From Gordonia rhizosphera NBRC 16068 (GTDB lineage: Bacteria; Actinomycetota; Actinomycetes; Mycobacteriales; Mycobacteriaceae), in contig NZ_BAHC01000206.1 in assembly GCF_000298195.1 (NCBI RefSeq), forward strand, positions 1 through 61,321: 61,321 bases of DNA. Direction: 5' to 3'. The translations under genes and the position numbers were made by a program. Of the stretch, positions 34,417 to 40,725 are shown one piece after another. The notes under the pieces were generated by a model that worked only from the letters and a program-made list of their open reading frames with translations, made no database searches and was not told the origin of the DNA. Position 1 is the first letter of the stretch, and every line of letters begins with the position of its first letter.

Positions 34417-34820
34417 GACCACACTGTGGCACCGCGCTCGACGGCCCGGGGTCGTTCCGAGGAACATCTCGGGTTTCGTCGGGCCTTCGACGTTCGTCCC
34501 TCGGGTATCGCTTCTTCGTCCGCATGCACACGCGGTGGACGAAACCAGACCGCGGGGAAGAACGCGGGGGAGCTGGGGCGATTTGGGTCTGGCCAGCGAA
34601 TTCTCTACACTAGAGCGGTTGCCTGTGTCCTGTGGGGCATCTCCGGGGCGCGCACACCACAAGTGAATAGTCGCCGGTGCCGGTGAAAAACCAAGGGCAC
34701 CGGTGGCGAGAACCTTATCTACAACTATCCACTTCGTGGAAGGCCCACCGCAGGTCAGGGATCATTTCCCGCCGACCGGCGCTGCATGGGAACCGCCACG
34801 AGAAAGGTTGACGGTCACCC
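34417..34820. other. 404-bp leader region upstream of rpsH
   Basis: No gene is supported here. The stretch carries the rpsH promoter (34583-34611) and a leader of about 200 bases containing GGTGCCGGTG/CACCGGTG repeats (34673-34705) that could fold. It restarts the ribosomal operon after the accessory block. Confidence 0.6.
34583..34611 (+). promoter_or_regulatory. Promoter of rpsH operon
   Basis: TTGGGT at 34583-34588, a 17-base spacer and TACACT at 34606-34611 make a good housekeeping promoter. GGTTGCCTG (34617-34625) follows after five bases, exactly as in the rplN promoter, so both halves of the split operon use a matching start region. Confidence 0.7.
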
Positions 34821-35219
34821 ATGACCATGACTGACCCGATCGCAGACTTCTTGACACGTCTGCGCAACGCCAATTCGGCGTATCACGACGAGGTGACCCT
34901 CCCGTCGTCGAAGCTCAAGGTGAACATCGCCGAGATCCTGAAGCGCGAGGGGTACATCACCGACTACCGCACCGAAGATGCGGAGGTCGGCAAGAACCTC
35001 GTCGTCTCCCTCAAGTACGGCCCGTCCCGTGAGCGCAGCATCGCCGGTCTGCGCCGCGTGTCCAAGCCGGGTCTGCGGGTGTATGCGAAGTCCACAAACC
35101 TGCCCAAGGTGCTCGGTGGCCTCGGCGTGGCGATCATCTCCACGTCGTCTGGCCTGCTCACCGATCGTCAGGCAGCCAACCAGGGCGTGGGCGGCGAAGT
35201 CCTCGCCTACGTCTGGTGA
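34821..35219 (+). CDS. rpsH: 30S ribosomal protein S8
   Basis: 132 residues starting M-T-M-T-D-P-I-A-D-F-L-T-R-L-R-N, the standard S8 N-terminus, with GAAAGG about 15 bases before the ATG; a second ATG two codons in is an alternative start. S8 binds 16S rRNA and in other bacteria is the translational repressor of the spc operon. Here it is separated from rpsZ by 11.9 kb and driven by its own promoter. The C-terminal S-T-S-S-G-L-L-T-D motif and V-G-G-E-V-L-A-Y-V-W end are complete. Confidence 0.98.
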   Translation: MTMTDPIADFLTRLRNANSAYHDEVTLPSSKLKVNIAEILKREGYITDYRTEDAEVGKNLVVSLKYGPSRERSIAGLRRVSKPGLRVYAKSTNLPKVLGGLGVAIISTSSGLLTDRQAANQGVGGEVLAYVW

Positions 35220-35236
35220 GGGAGGGTTAAAGAAAC

Positions 35237-35773
35237 ATGTCGCGTATTGGCAAGAACCCCATCCAGATCCCGTCGGGCGTCGACGTCACCATCGACGGCC
35301 AGAACGTCAAGGTCAAGGGCCCCAAGGGGGAGCTCTCACTGACCATCTCGCAGCCGATCACCATCGCAGCCGAAGACGGCGCCATCGTGGTCACCCGGCC
35401 CAATGACGAGCGTCGCAGCCGCGCGCTGCACGGCCTGTCGCGGTCGCTGGTGAACAACCTGGTCATCGGCGTCACGCAGGGCTACACCACGAAGATGGAG
35501 ATCTTCGGTGTCGGCTACCGCGTGCAGGCGAAGGGCCGCGACCTCGAGTTCGCCCTCGGTTACAGCCACCCCGTGCCGATCGAGGCTCCCGAAGGCATCA
35601 CCTTCGCCGTGGAGTCGCCCACCAAGTTCTCGGTCTCGGGTATCGACAAGCAGCAAGTCGGCCAGATCTCGGCGAACATCCGCCGCCTGCGTCGTCCGGA
35701 CCCCTACAAGGGCAAGGGCATTCGCTACGAGGGTGAGCAGATCCGTCGCAAGGTCGGAAAGACGGGTAAGTAA
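35237..35773 (+). CDS. rplF: 50S ribosomal protein L6
   Basis: 178 residues, two L6 repeats (about 10-80 and 90-165). The C-terminal motif R-P-D-P-Y-K-G-K-G-I-R-Y is intact. L6 binds the 23S rRNA sarcin-ricin region. It starts 17 bases after rpsH with GAGGGAGGG as ribosome-binding site. Confidence 0.98.
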   Translation: MSRIGKNPIQIPSGVDVTIDGQNVKVKGPKGELSLTISQPITIAAEDGAIVVTRPNDERRSRALHGLSRSLVNNLVIGVTQGYTTKMEIFGVGYRVQAKGRDLEFALGYSHPVPIEAPEGITFAVESPTKFSVSGIDKQQVGQISANIRRLRRPDPYKGKGIRYEGEQIRRKVGKTGK

Positions 35774-35776
35774 GCC

Positions 35777-36178
35777 ATGACTGATACAGCAACCAAGAAC
35801 CGCAAGCCGCTCGGCAAGGACGTGTCGACCCGTCGTCGCACCGCGACCGCGAACCGCCACTTCCGCCTTCGCAAGAAGGTCAGCGGGACCTCGGAACGTC
35901 CGCGTCTGTTGGTCAAGCGCAGCTCGCGCCACATCCACGTCCAGCTCATCGACGACCTGGCCGGCAAGACCATTGCCGCCGCGTCGACGATCGAGGCCGA
36001 CGTGCGTGCGGCCGGCGGCGACAAGTCCGCGCAGGCCCGCAAGGTCGGCGAGCTGATCGCCGCCCGTGCCAAGGCAGCCGGCGTGGAAACCGTCGTCTTC
36101 GACCGTGGTGGCAAGGACTACCACGGCCGGATCGCGGCGCTCGCCGATGCCGCCCGCGAGGGAGGCCTGCAGTTCTGA
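35777..36178 (+). CDS. rplR: 50S ribosomal protein L18
   Basis: 133 residues. The basic N-terminal arm (R-K-P-L-G-K-D-V-S-T-R-R-R-T-A-T-A) and the 5S-rRNA-binding core R-L-L-V-K-R-S-S-R-H-I-H-V-Q-L-I-D-D are present, and it ends A-A-R-E-G-G-L-Q-F as usual. It begins three bases after rplF. Its stop forms TGATG with a 15-codon mini-frame that leads into rpsE. Confidence 0.98.
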   Translation: MTDTATKNRKPLGKDVSTRRRTATANRHFRLRKKVSGTSERPRLLVKRSSRHIHVQLIDDLAGKTIAAASTIEADVRAAGGDKSAQARKVGELIAARAKAAGVETVVFDRGGKDYHGRIAALADAAREGGLQF

Positions 36179-36225
36179 TGACCAACTTCTACAGCTTCAC
36201 CAACATGACCGGAGGGAACCTCTGA
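36178..36225 (+). CDS. 15-codon mini-ORF linking rplR and rpsE
   Basis: ATG at 36178 shares a base with the rplR stop (TGATG) and its own TGA (36223-36225) shares a base with the rpsE ATG (TGATG). It encodes M-T-N-F-Y-S-F-T-N-M-T-G-G-N-L and contains the GGAGGG used by rpsE. It may only be a coupling device that carries ribosomes across the gap; no peptide function is claimed. Confidence 0.35.
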   Translation: MTNFYSFTNMTGGNL

Positions 36226-36878
36226 TGCCCGGACGTCAGCGTGACGGCGGAAACGGACCCGCCGGAAACGACAACACCACCGCCGCCGGCGGCAACGACC
36301 AGCGCGGCGAGCGCCGTGGCCGTGGCCGCGGCCGCGACGACCGCGGTGGGCGCGATCGCGAGGATCGCAACCAGCTCGAGCGTGTGGTCGCCATCAACCG
36401 TGTCTCCAAGGTGGTCAAGGGTGGACGTCGGTTCTCCTTCACCGCCCTCGTGATCGTCGGCGACGGTCAGGGCATGGTCGGTGTCGGCTACGGCAAGGCC
36501 AAGGAAGTTCCCGCCGCGATCCAGAAGGGTGTCGAAGAGGCTCGCAAGAACTTCTTCCGCGTCCCGCTGATCGGCAGCACCATCACTCACCCGGTTCAGG
36601 GTGAGGCCGCCGCCGGTGTCGTGATGCTCCGTCCGGCCAGCCCCGGTACCGGTGTCATCGCCGGTGGCGCGGTGCGTGCCGTGCTGGAGTGCGCGGGGGT
36701 CCACGACGTCCTCGCCAAGAGCCTCGGCAGCGACAATGCGATCAACGTGGTGCACGCCACCGTTGCCGCGCTGAAGATGCTGCAGCGCCCCGAAGAGGTC
36801 GCCGCACGTCGTGGTCTGCCGATCGAAGACGTGGCACCGGCCGGCATGCTCCGCGCCCGTGCCGGCCAGGGAGTGTGA
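36225..36878 (+). CDS. rpsE: 30S ribosomal protein S5
   Basis: 217 residues from ATG 36225, chosen for its GGAGGG at 36211 and the family N-terminus; longer frames run into rplR. Residues 1-48 are a Gly/Arg/Asp-rich extension typical of actinobacteria. The S5 dsRNA-binding domain (N-Q-L-E-R-V-V-A-I-N-R-V-S-K-V-V-K-G-G) and the C-terminal domain G-V-I-A-G-G-A-V-R-A-V-L-E follow. S5 contributes to decoding accuracy. Confidence 0.98.
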   Translation: MPGRQRDGGNGPAGNDNTTAAGGNDQRGERRGRGRGRDDRGGRDREDRNQLERVVAINRVSKVVKGGRRFSFTALVIVGDGQGMVGVGYGKAKEVPAAIQKGVEEARKNFFRVPLIGSTITHPVQGEAAAGVVMLRPASPGTGVIAGGAVRAVLECAGVHDVLAKSLGSDNAINVVHATVAALKMLQRPEEVAARRGLPIEDVAPAGMLRARAGQGV

Positions 36879-36883
36879 AAGAC

Positions 36884-37066
36884 ATGGCACAGCTGAAGAT
36901 CACCCAGGTCAAAGGCACCATCGGTACCAAGCAGAACCAGCGTGACAGCCTGCGGACCCTCGGTCTGCGCGGCATCCGCAAGTCGGTCACCCGTGAGGAC
37001 AACGCGGTCAACCGCGGCCTCGTCAACGTTGTCCGGCACCTCGTGACAGTCGAAGAGGTTAAGTAA
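36884..37066 (+). CDS. rpmD: 50S ribosomal protein L30
   Basis: 60 residues from ATG 36884 (M-A-Q-L-K-I-T-Q-V-K-G-T-I-G), normal length for bacterial L30, with the basic helix Q-R-D-S-L-R-T-L-G-L-R. It follows rpsE after five bases and its TAA overlaps the rplO ATG (TAATG). Confidence 0.98.
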   Translation: MAQLKITQVKGTIGTKQNQRDSLRTLGLRGIRKSVTREDNAVNRGLVNVVRHLVTVEEVK

Positions 37067-37506
37067 TGACCATCAAGCTCCATCACCTTCGCCCCGCCCC
37101 GGGCGCGAAGACCGACAAGACCCGCGTGGGTCGCGGTGAGGGCTCCAAGGGTAAGACCGCCGGGCGCGGCACCAAGGGCACCAAGGCACGCAAGAACGTG
37201 CCCGCCGCCTTCGAGGGTGGCCAGATGCCGATCCACATGCGGCTCCCGAAGCTGAAGGGCTTCACCAACCGCAACCGGGTCGAGTACCAGGTCGTCAACG
37301 TCGGCGACATCGCCCGGCTCTTCCCGCAGGGTGGCACCATCGGCGTCGACGAGCTCGTCGCCGCCGGCGCGGTTCGCAAGAACCAGCTGGTGAAGGTCCT
37401 CGGCGACGGGGACCTCGGCGTCAAGGTCGACGTCACCGCCAACAAGTTCACGGCTTCGGCCAAGGAGAAGATCGCCGCTGCCGGTGGCAGCGTCACCGAG
37501 CTCTGA
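37066..37506 (+). CDS. rplO: 50S ribosomal protein L15
   Basis: 146 residues. The N-terminal Gly/Lys/Arg-rich arm (R-V-G-R-G-E-G-S-K-G-K-T-A-G-R-G) and the C-terminal fold (V-T-A-N-K-F-T-A-S-A-K-E-K-I) are typical. L15 organises 23S rRNA during large-subunit assembly. It is coupled to rpmD through a one-base overlap and is followed by a strong hairpin before secY. Confidence 0.98.
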   Translation: MTIKLHHLRPAPGAKTDKTRVGRGEGSKGKTAGRGTKGTKARKNVPAAFEGGQMPIHMRLPKLKGFTNRNRVEYQVVNVGDIARLFPQGGTIGVDELVAAGAVRKNQLVKVLGDGDLGVKVDVTANKFTASAKEKIAAAGGSVTEL

Positions 37507-37517
37507 GCAGTCATGAG

Positions 37518-37566
37518 ACCGCCGGCGGCGGGCAGTGTGGAGACACGCTGCCCGCCTTCCGGCGGT
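37518..37566 (+). terminator. Long hairpin between rplO and secY
   Basis: Outer arms 37518-37525 and 37559-37566 (8 bp perfect) and inner arms GGCGGGCAG/CTGCCCGCC (37527-37535 and 37548-37556) form a 17-bp interrupted stem. No U-tract follows. It could terminate or attenuate the ribosomal transcript so that secY is made at a lower level. Confidence 0.65.
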
Positions 37567-37733
37567 GTCGGCGTCGGTGCACCCGAACCCGGCGGACGCG
37601 GGTCCGTTGCGGCGTCGGGTGGTCGAGACGTGACTGTTACAGTGCAAGCGTTGTCTTGACGCTTCGATCAACGTCGATTGCCGAGCACGTGGGGGCTACA
37701 GGATCCCCGCGTGGTCGTTCCTAGGAGGAATAA

Positions 37734-39059
37734 GTGTTTTCCCCCCTTGTCGCGGCCATCCGGACGCCTGACCTGAGGAAGAAGATCCTCTTCGTCATCG
37801 GCATCCTGGTGCTGTACCGACTTGGTGCGACCATTCCCTCGCCCGGTGTCGACTACAAGACCGTCCACGCCTGTCTGGACGAGGTGTCGCAGGGCAGCTC
37901 GGCCAATATCTACTCGCTGATCAGCATGTTCTCCGGCGGCGCGTTGCTGCAGCTGTCGGTGTTCGCGATCGGCATCATGCCCTACATCACCGCCAGCATC
38001 ATCGTGCAGCTGCTCACCGTGGTCATCCCGCGCTTCGAACAGCTGCGTAAAGAAGGCCAATCCGGCCAGGCCAAGATGACGCAGTACACGCGCTACCTCA
38101 CCGTGGCGCTCGCGCTGCTGCAGTCCACCGGCATCGTGGCACTCGCCGACCGAGGTCAGCTGCTCGCGGACTGTTCGACAGGCGATCAGATCCTCGCCGA
38201 CCAGTCCATCTTCGGACTTGCGATCATCGTGCTGGTGATGACCGCCGGTGCCTGTGTGGTCATGTGGTTCGGCGAGCTGATCACCGAACGCGGCGTCGGC
38301 AACGGTATGTCGTTGCTCATCTTCGCCGGCATCGCGGCCCGCATCCCGGCCGAGGGTAAGAACATCCTCGACACCCGCGGTGGCCTGGTGTTCGGTCTCG
38401 TCTGCCTCGCGGCGCTGCTGATCGTCATCGGTGTGGTCTTCATCGAGCAGGGTCAGCGTCGCATCCCCGTGCAGTACGCCAAGCGCATGGTCGGCCGCAA
38501 GATGTACGGCGGTTCGTCGACATACCTGCCGCTCAAGGTCAACCAGGCCGGCGTCATCCCCGTGATCTTCGCCTCATCGCTGCTCTACCTACCGCAGCTG
38601 ATCATCCAGCTGACCCAGAGTTCCACCGGCGAACAGTCGAGCTGGCAACGATGGATCAACCAGTACCTGACGGACCCCAGCAGCTGGGTCTACATCTCCG
38701 TGTACTTCCTGATGATCATCTTCTTCACGTACTTCTACGTCGCCGTCACCTTCAACCCGGAGGAGCGCGCGGACGACATGAAGAAGTACGGCGGCTTCAT
38801 CCCCGGCATCCGTCCGGGACAACCCACGGCCGACTATCTCGGCTACGTCCTCAGCCGCATCACTCTGCCGGGCTCGATCTACCTCGGTATCATCGCGGTA
38901 CTGCCAAACCTGTTCCTCGAGATCGGTAACAGCGGTGGTGTACAGAACCTGCCATTTGGGGGCACGGCCGTCCTGATCATGGTCGGTGTGGGTCTGGACA
39001 CGATGAAGCAAGTCAACAGTCAATTGATGCAACGCAAGTACGAAGGGTTCCTCAAGTGA
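37734..39059 (+). CDS. secY: Preprotein translocase subunit SecY
   Basis: 441 residues with ten hydrophobic segments, the channel-forming subunit of the Sec translocon in the cytoplasmic membrane. The N-terminus (F-S-P-L-V-A-A-I-R-T-P-D-L-R-K-K), the plug region after the first helix and the cytosolic loop with Y-A-K-R-M-V-G-R-K (about 245) are intact. The GTG at 37734 has AGGAGG at 37723-37728. A 227-bp gap with a hairpin separates it from rplO. It overlaps adk by four bases, so export and nucleotide-kinase genes are coupled as in other actinobacteria. Confidence 0.98.
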   Translation: MFSPLVAAIRTPDLRKKILFVIGILVLYRLGATIPSPGVDYKTVHACLDEVSQGSSANIYSLISMFSGGALLQLSVFAIGIMPYITASIIVQLLTVVIPRFEQLRKEGQSGQAKMTQYTRYLTVALALLQSTGIVALADRGQLLADCSTGDQILADQSIFGLAIIVLVMTAGACVVMWFGELITERGVGNGMSLLIFAGIAARIPAEGKNILDTRGGLVFGLVCLAALLIVIGVVFIEQGQRRIPVQYAKRMVGRKMYGGSSTYLPLKVNQAGVIPVIFASSLLYLPQLIIQLTQSSTGEQSSWQRWINQYLTDPSSWVYISVYFLMIIFFTYFYVAVTFNPEERADDMKKYGGFIPGIRPGQPTADYLGYVLSRITLPGSIYLGIIAVLPNLFLEIGNSGGVQNLPFGGTAVLIMVGVGLDTMKQVNSQLMQRKYEGFLK

Positions 39060-39610
39060 GACTCGTTCTTCTCGGCCCCCCCGGTGCCGGCAAGGGTACG
39101 CAAGCAGAACTGCTTTCCGAAGCCCTCGGCATTCCCCACATCTCCACCGGAGATCTCTTCCGTGCGAATATCTCGCAGGGCACGGCGATCGGCATCGAGG
39201 CGAAGCGTTACCTCGACGCCGGTGATCTGGTGCCGCCGGAGATCACCGTCGACATGGTGCGTGCCCGCGTCGGCGAGCCCGACGCCACCAAGGGATTCAT
39301 CCTCGACGGCTTCCCCCGCTCCACCGAGCAGGCCGATGCTCTCGCCGAGATCCTCGCCGGACTCGACACCTCGCTCGACGCGGTGCTGTCGTTCGTGGTC
39401 GACACCGACGTCGTGGTCGAGCGCATGCTGGCCCGTGGTCGCGCCGACGACACCGAAGAGGTCATCCGCAACCGCATGTCGGTCTACACCTCTGAGACCG
39501 CTCCGCTGCTCGAGTACTACGGCGACCAGGTCAAGACCATCGACGCCGTGGGTGACGTCAAGGACGTGCACCAGCGTGTGCTGAGCGCGCTCGGCGCCGG
39601 CGTCTCCTGA
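39056..39610 (+). CDS. adk: Adenylate kinase, short form
   Basis: 184 residues. The P-loop G-P-P-G-A-G-K-G-T is at 8-16 and the AMP site I-S-T-G-D-L-F-R near 30-37. The LID domain insertion of long adenylate kinases is missing, as in the mycobacterial enzyme. It interconverts 2 ADP with ATP and AMP. The GTG start overlaps the secY stop (GTGA). Confidence 0.97.
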   Translation: MRLVLLGPPGAGKGTQAELLSEALGIPHISTGDLFRANISQGTAIGIEAKRYLDAGDLVPPEITVDMVRARVGEPDATKGFILDGFPRSTEQADALAEILAGLDTSLDAVLSFVVDTDVVVERMLARGRADDTEEVIRNRMSVYTSETAPLLEYYGDQVKTIDAVGDVKDVHQRVLSALGAGVS

Positions 39611-39646
39611 CCTCGACACGCTCAACGACGGAGATCGGCCGCGTCC

Positions 39647-40441
39647 ATGGCATTTCGTAAACCGAAACCGGTGCCGTTCAAGTCACCGGGTGAACTCGAA
39701 GCCATGGCCGCGGCCGGTGCCGTCGTCGGCCGGGCGCTGGTGGCCGTGCGGGCCGCGTCGAAGTCGGGGGTGAGCACCCTCGAACTCGACGAGGTGGCCG
39801 AGACCGTCATCCGTGAGGCCGGCGCGGTGCCCTCGTTCAAGGGCTATCACGGCTTCCCCGGGTCGATCTGCAGCTCGGTCAACGACGTCGTCGTGCACGG
39901 CATCCCGTCCGCCGCGGTGATCCTCGCCGAAGGCGATCTCGTGTCGATCGACTGCGGTGCCATCCTGGAGGGGTGGCACGGTGACTCGGCGTGGACCTTC
40001 GGTGTCGGGGACCTGTCGGAGGCCGACGCCGAACTCTCGGAGGCGACGCGCCTGTCGATGGAGGCGGGGATCGCCGCGATGGTCGACGGCGCCCGGCTGA
40101 CCGACGTCTCACACGCGATCGAACGCGGTACCCGCGCCGCGGAACAGAAGTTCTCCCGCTCCTTCGGCATCGTCGAGGGCTACGGCGGTCACGGCATCGG
40201 CCGCGAGATGCACATGGAACCCTTCCTCGCCAACGAGGGCAAACCGAACCGCGGTCCGTTGCTGGTGGTCGGCTCCACCCTGGCGATCGAACCGATGCTC
40301 ACCCTCGGCACCACCGAGACCACTGTCCTCGACGACGACTGGACCGTCGTCACCGACGACGGTTCCCGTGCCGCACACTGGGAGCACACCGTGGCGGTCA
40401 CCGCCGACGGGCCCCTGATTCTCACCCCGCGCCCGGAATGA
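39647..40441 (+). CDS. map: Methionine aminopeptidase, type I
   Basis: 264 residues of the pita-bread fold. Metal ligands are visible: Asp in S-I-D-C-G-A and in H-G-D-S-A-W, His in G-G-H-G-I-G-R-E-M-H, Glu in A-I-E-P-M-L and in W-E-H-T-V-A-V. It removes N-terminal methionine from new proteins. It lies 36 bases after adk and is the last gene of the secY-adk-map unit. Directly downstream is a MITE-like inverted repeat and the second accessory block. Confidence 0.97.
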   Translation: MAFRKPKPVPFKSPGELEAMAAAGAVVGRALVAVRAASKSGVSTLELDEVAETVIREAGAVPSFKGYHGFPGSICSSVNDVVVHGIPSAAVILAEGDLVSIDCGAILEGWHGDSAWTFGVGDLSEADAELSEATRLSMEAGIAAMVDGARLTDVSHAIERGTRAAEQKFSRSFGIVEGYGGHGIGREMHMEPFLANEGKPNRGPLLVVGSTLAIEPMLTLGTTETTVLDDDWTVVTDDGSRAAHWEHTVAVTADGPLILTPRPE

Positions 40442-40501
40442 TTGCCGGTCCCGGCGGATCCGAATTGCGCGTTGTGCGCCGATTGCTAACCTGACGTCTT
40501 A

Positions 40502-40660
40502 GTGGTGCTGTTCGGAAATTCGTCGGGGGTCTTCGGCGTTCGATGAACGACTGGCGGCGTTGTCGTCGGTCACGATGACGCTGTCATCGCTCCCTCCTCC
40601 GCCTTGCCAGTCGCCTATCGCTCCACCGAAATACCCCGACGAATTTCCGAACAGCACCAC
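40502..40660. repeat. MITE-like element: 159 bp with long terminal inverted repeats and TTA flanks
   Basis: The arms at 40502-40528 and 40634-40660 are exact inverted copies (27 of 27 bases; 28 counting the next pair, starting AGTGGTGCTG and ending CAGCACCACT). Pairing continues imperfectly inward (GGGGT..TTCGG, CGACTGGC), so nearly the whole element can fold as one hairpin. TTA lies on both sides (40499-40501 and 40661-40663), as a 3-bp target duplication would. It has no coding capacity. It sits between map and the next gene. A structured RNA is an alternative reading. Confidence 0.6.
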
Positions 40661-40725
40661 TTAGGATCGACCCGGTGACCGCACCGAGTCATCGGCTGCC
40701 CCGGATCGGATGGTGAGCGACGACC

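Noticed and set aside
34406..34666. Open frame of 86 codons upstream of rpsH
   Set aside because: It overlaps the cupin gene antisense and the rpsH promoter, and its composition is that of a shadow frame.
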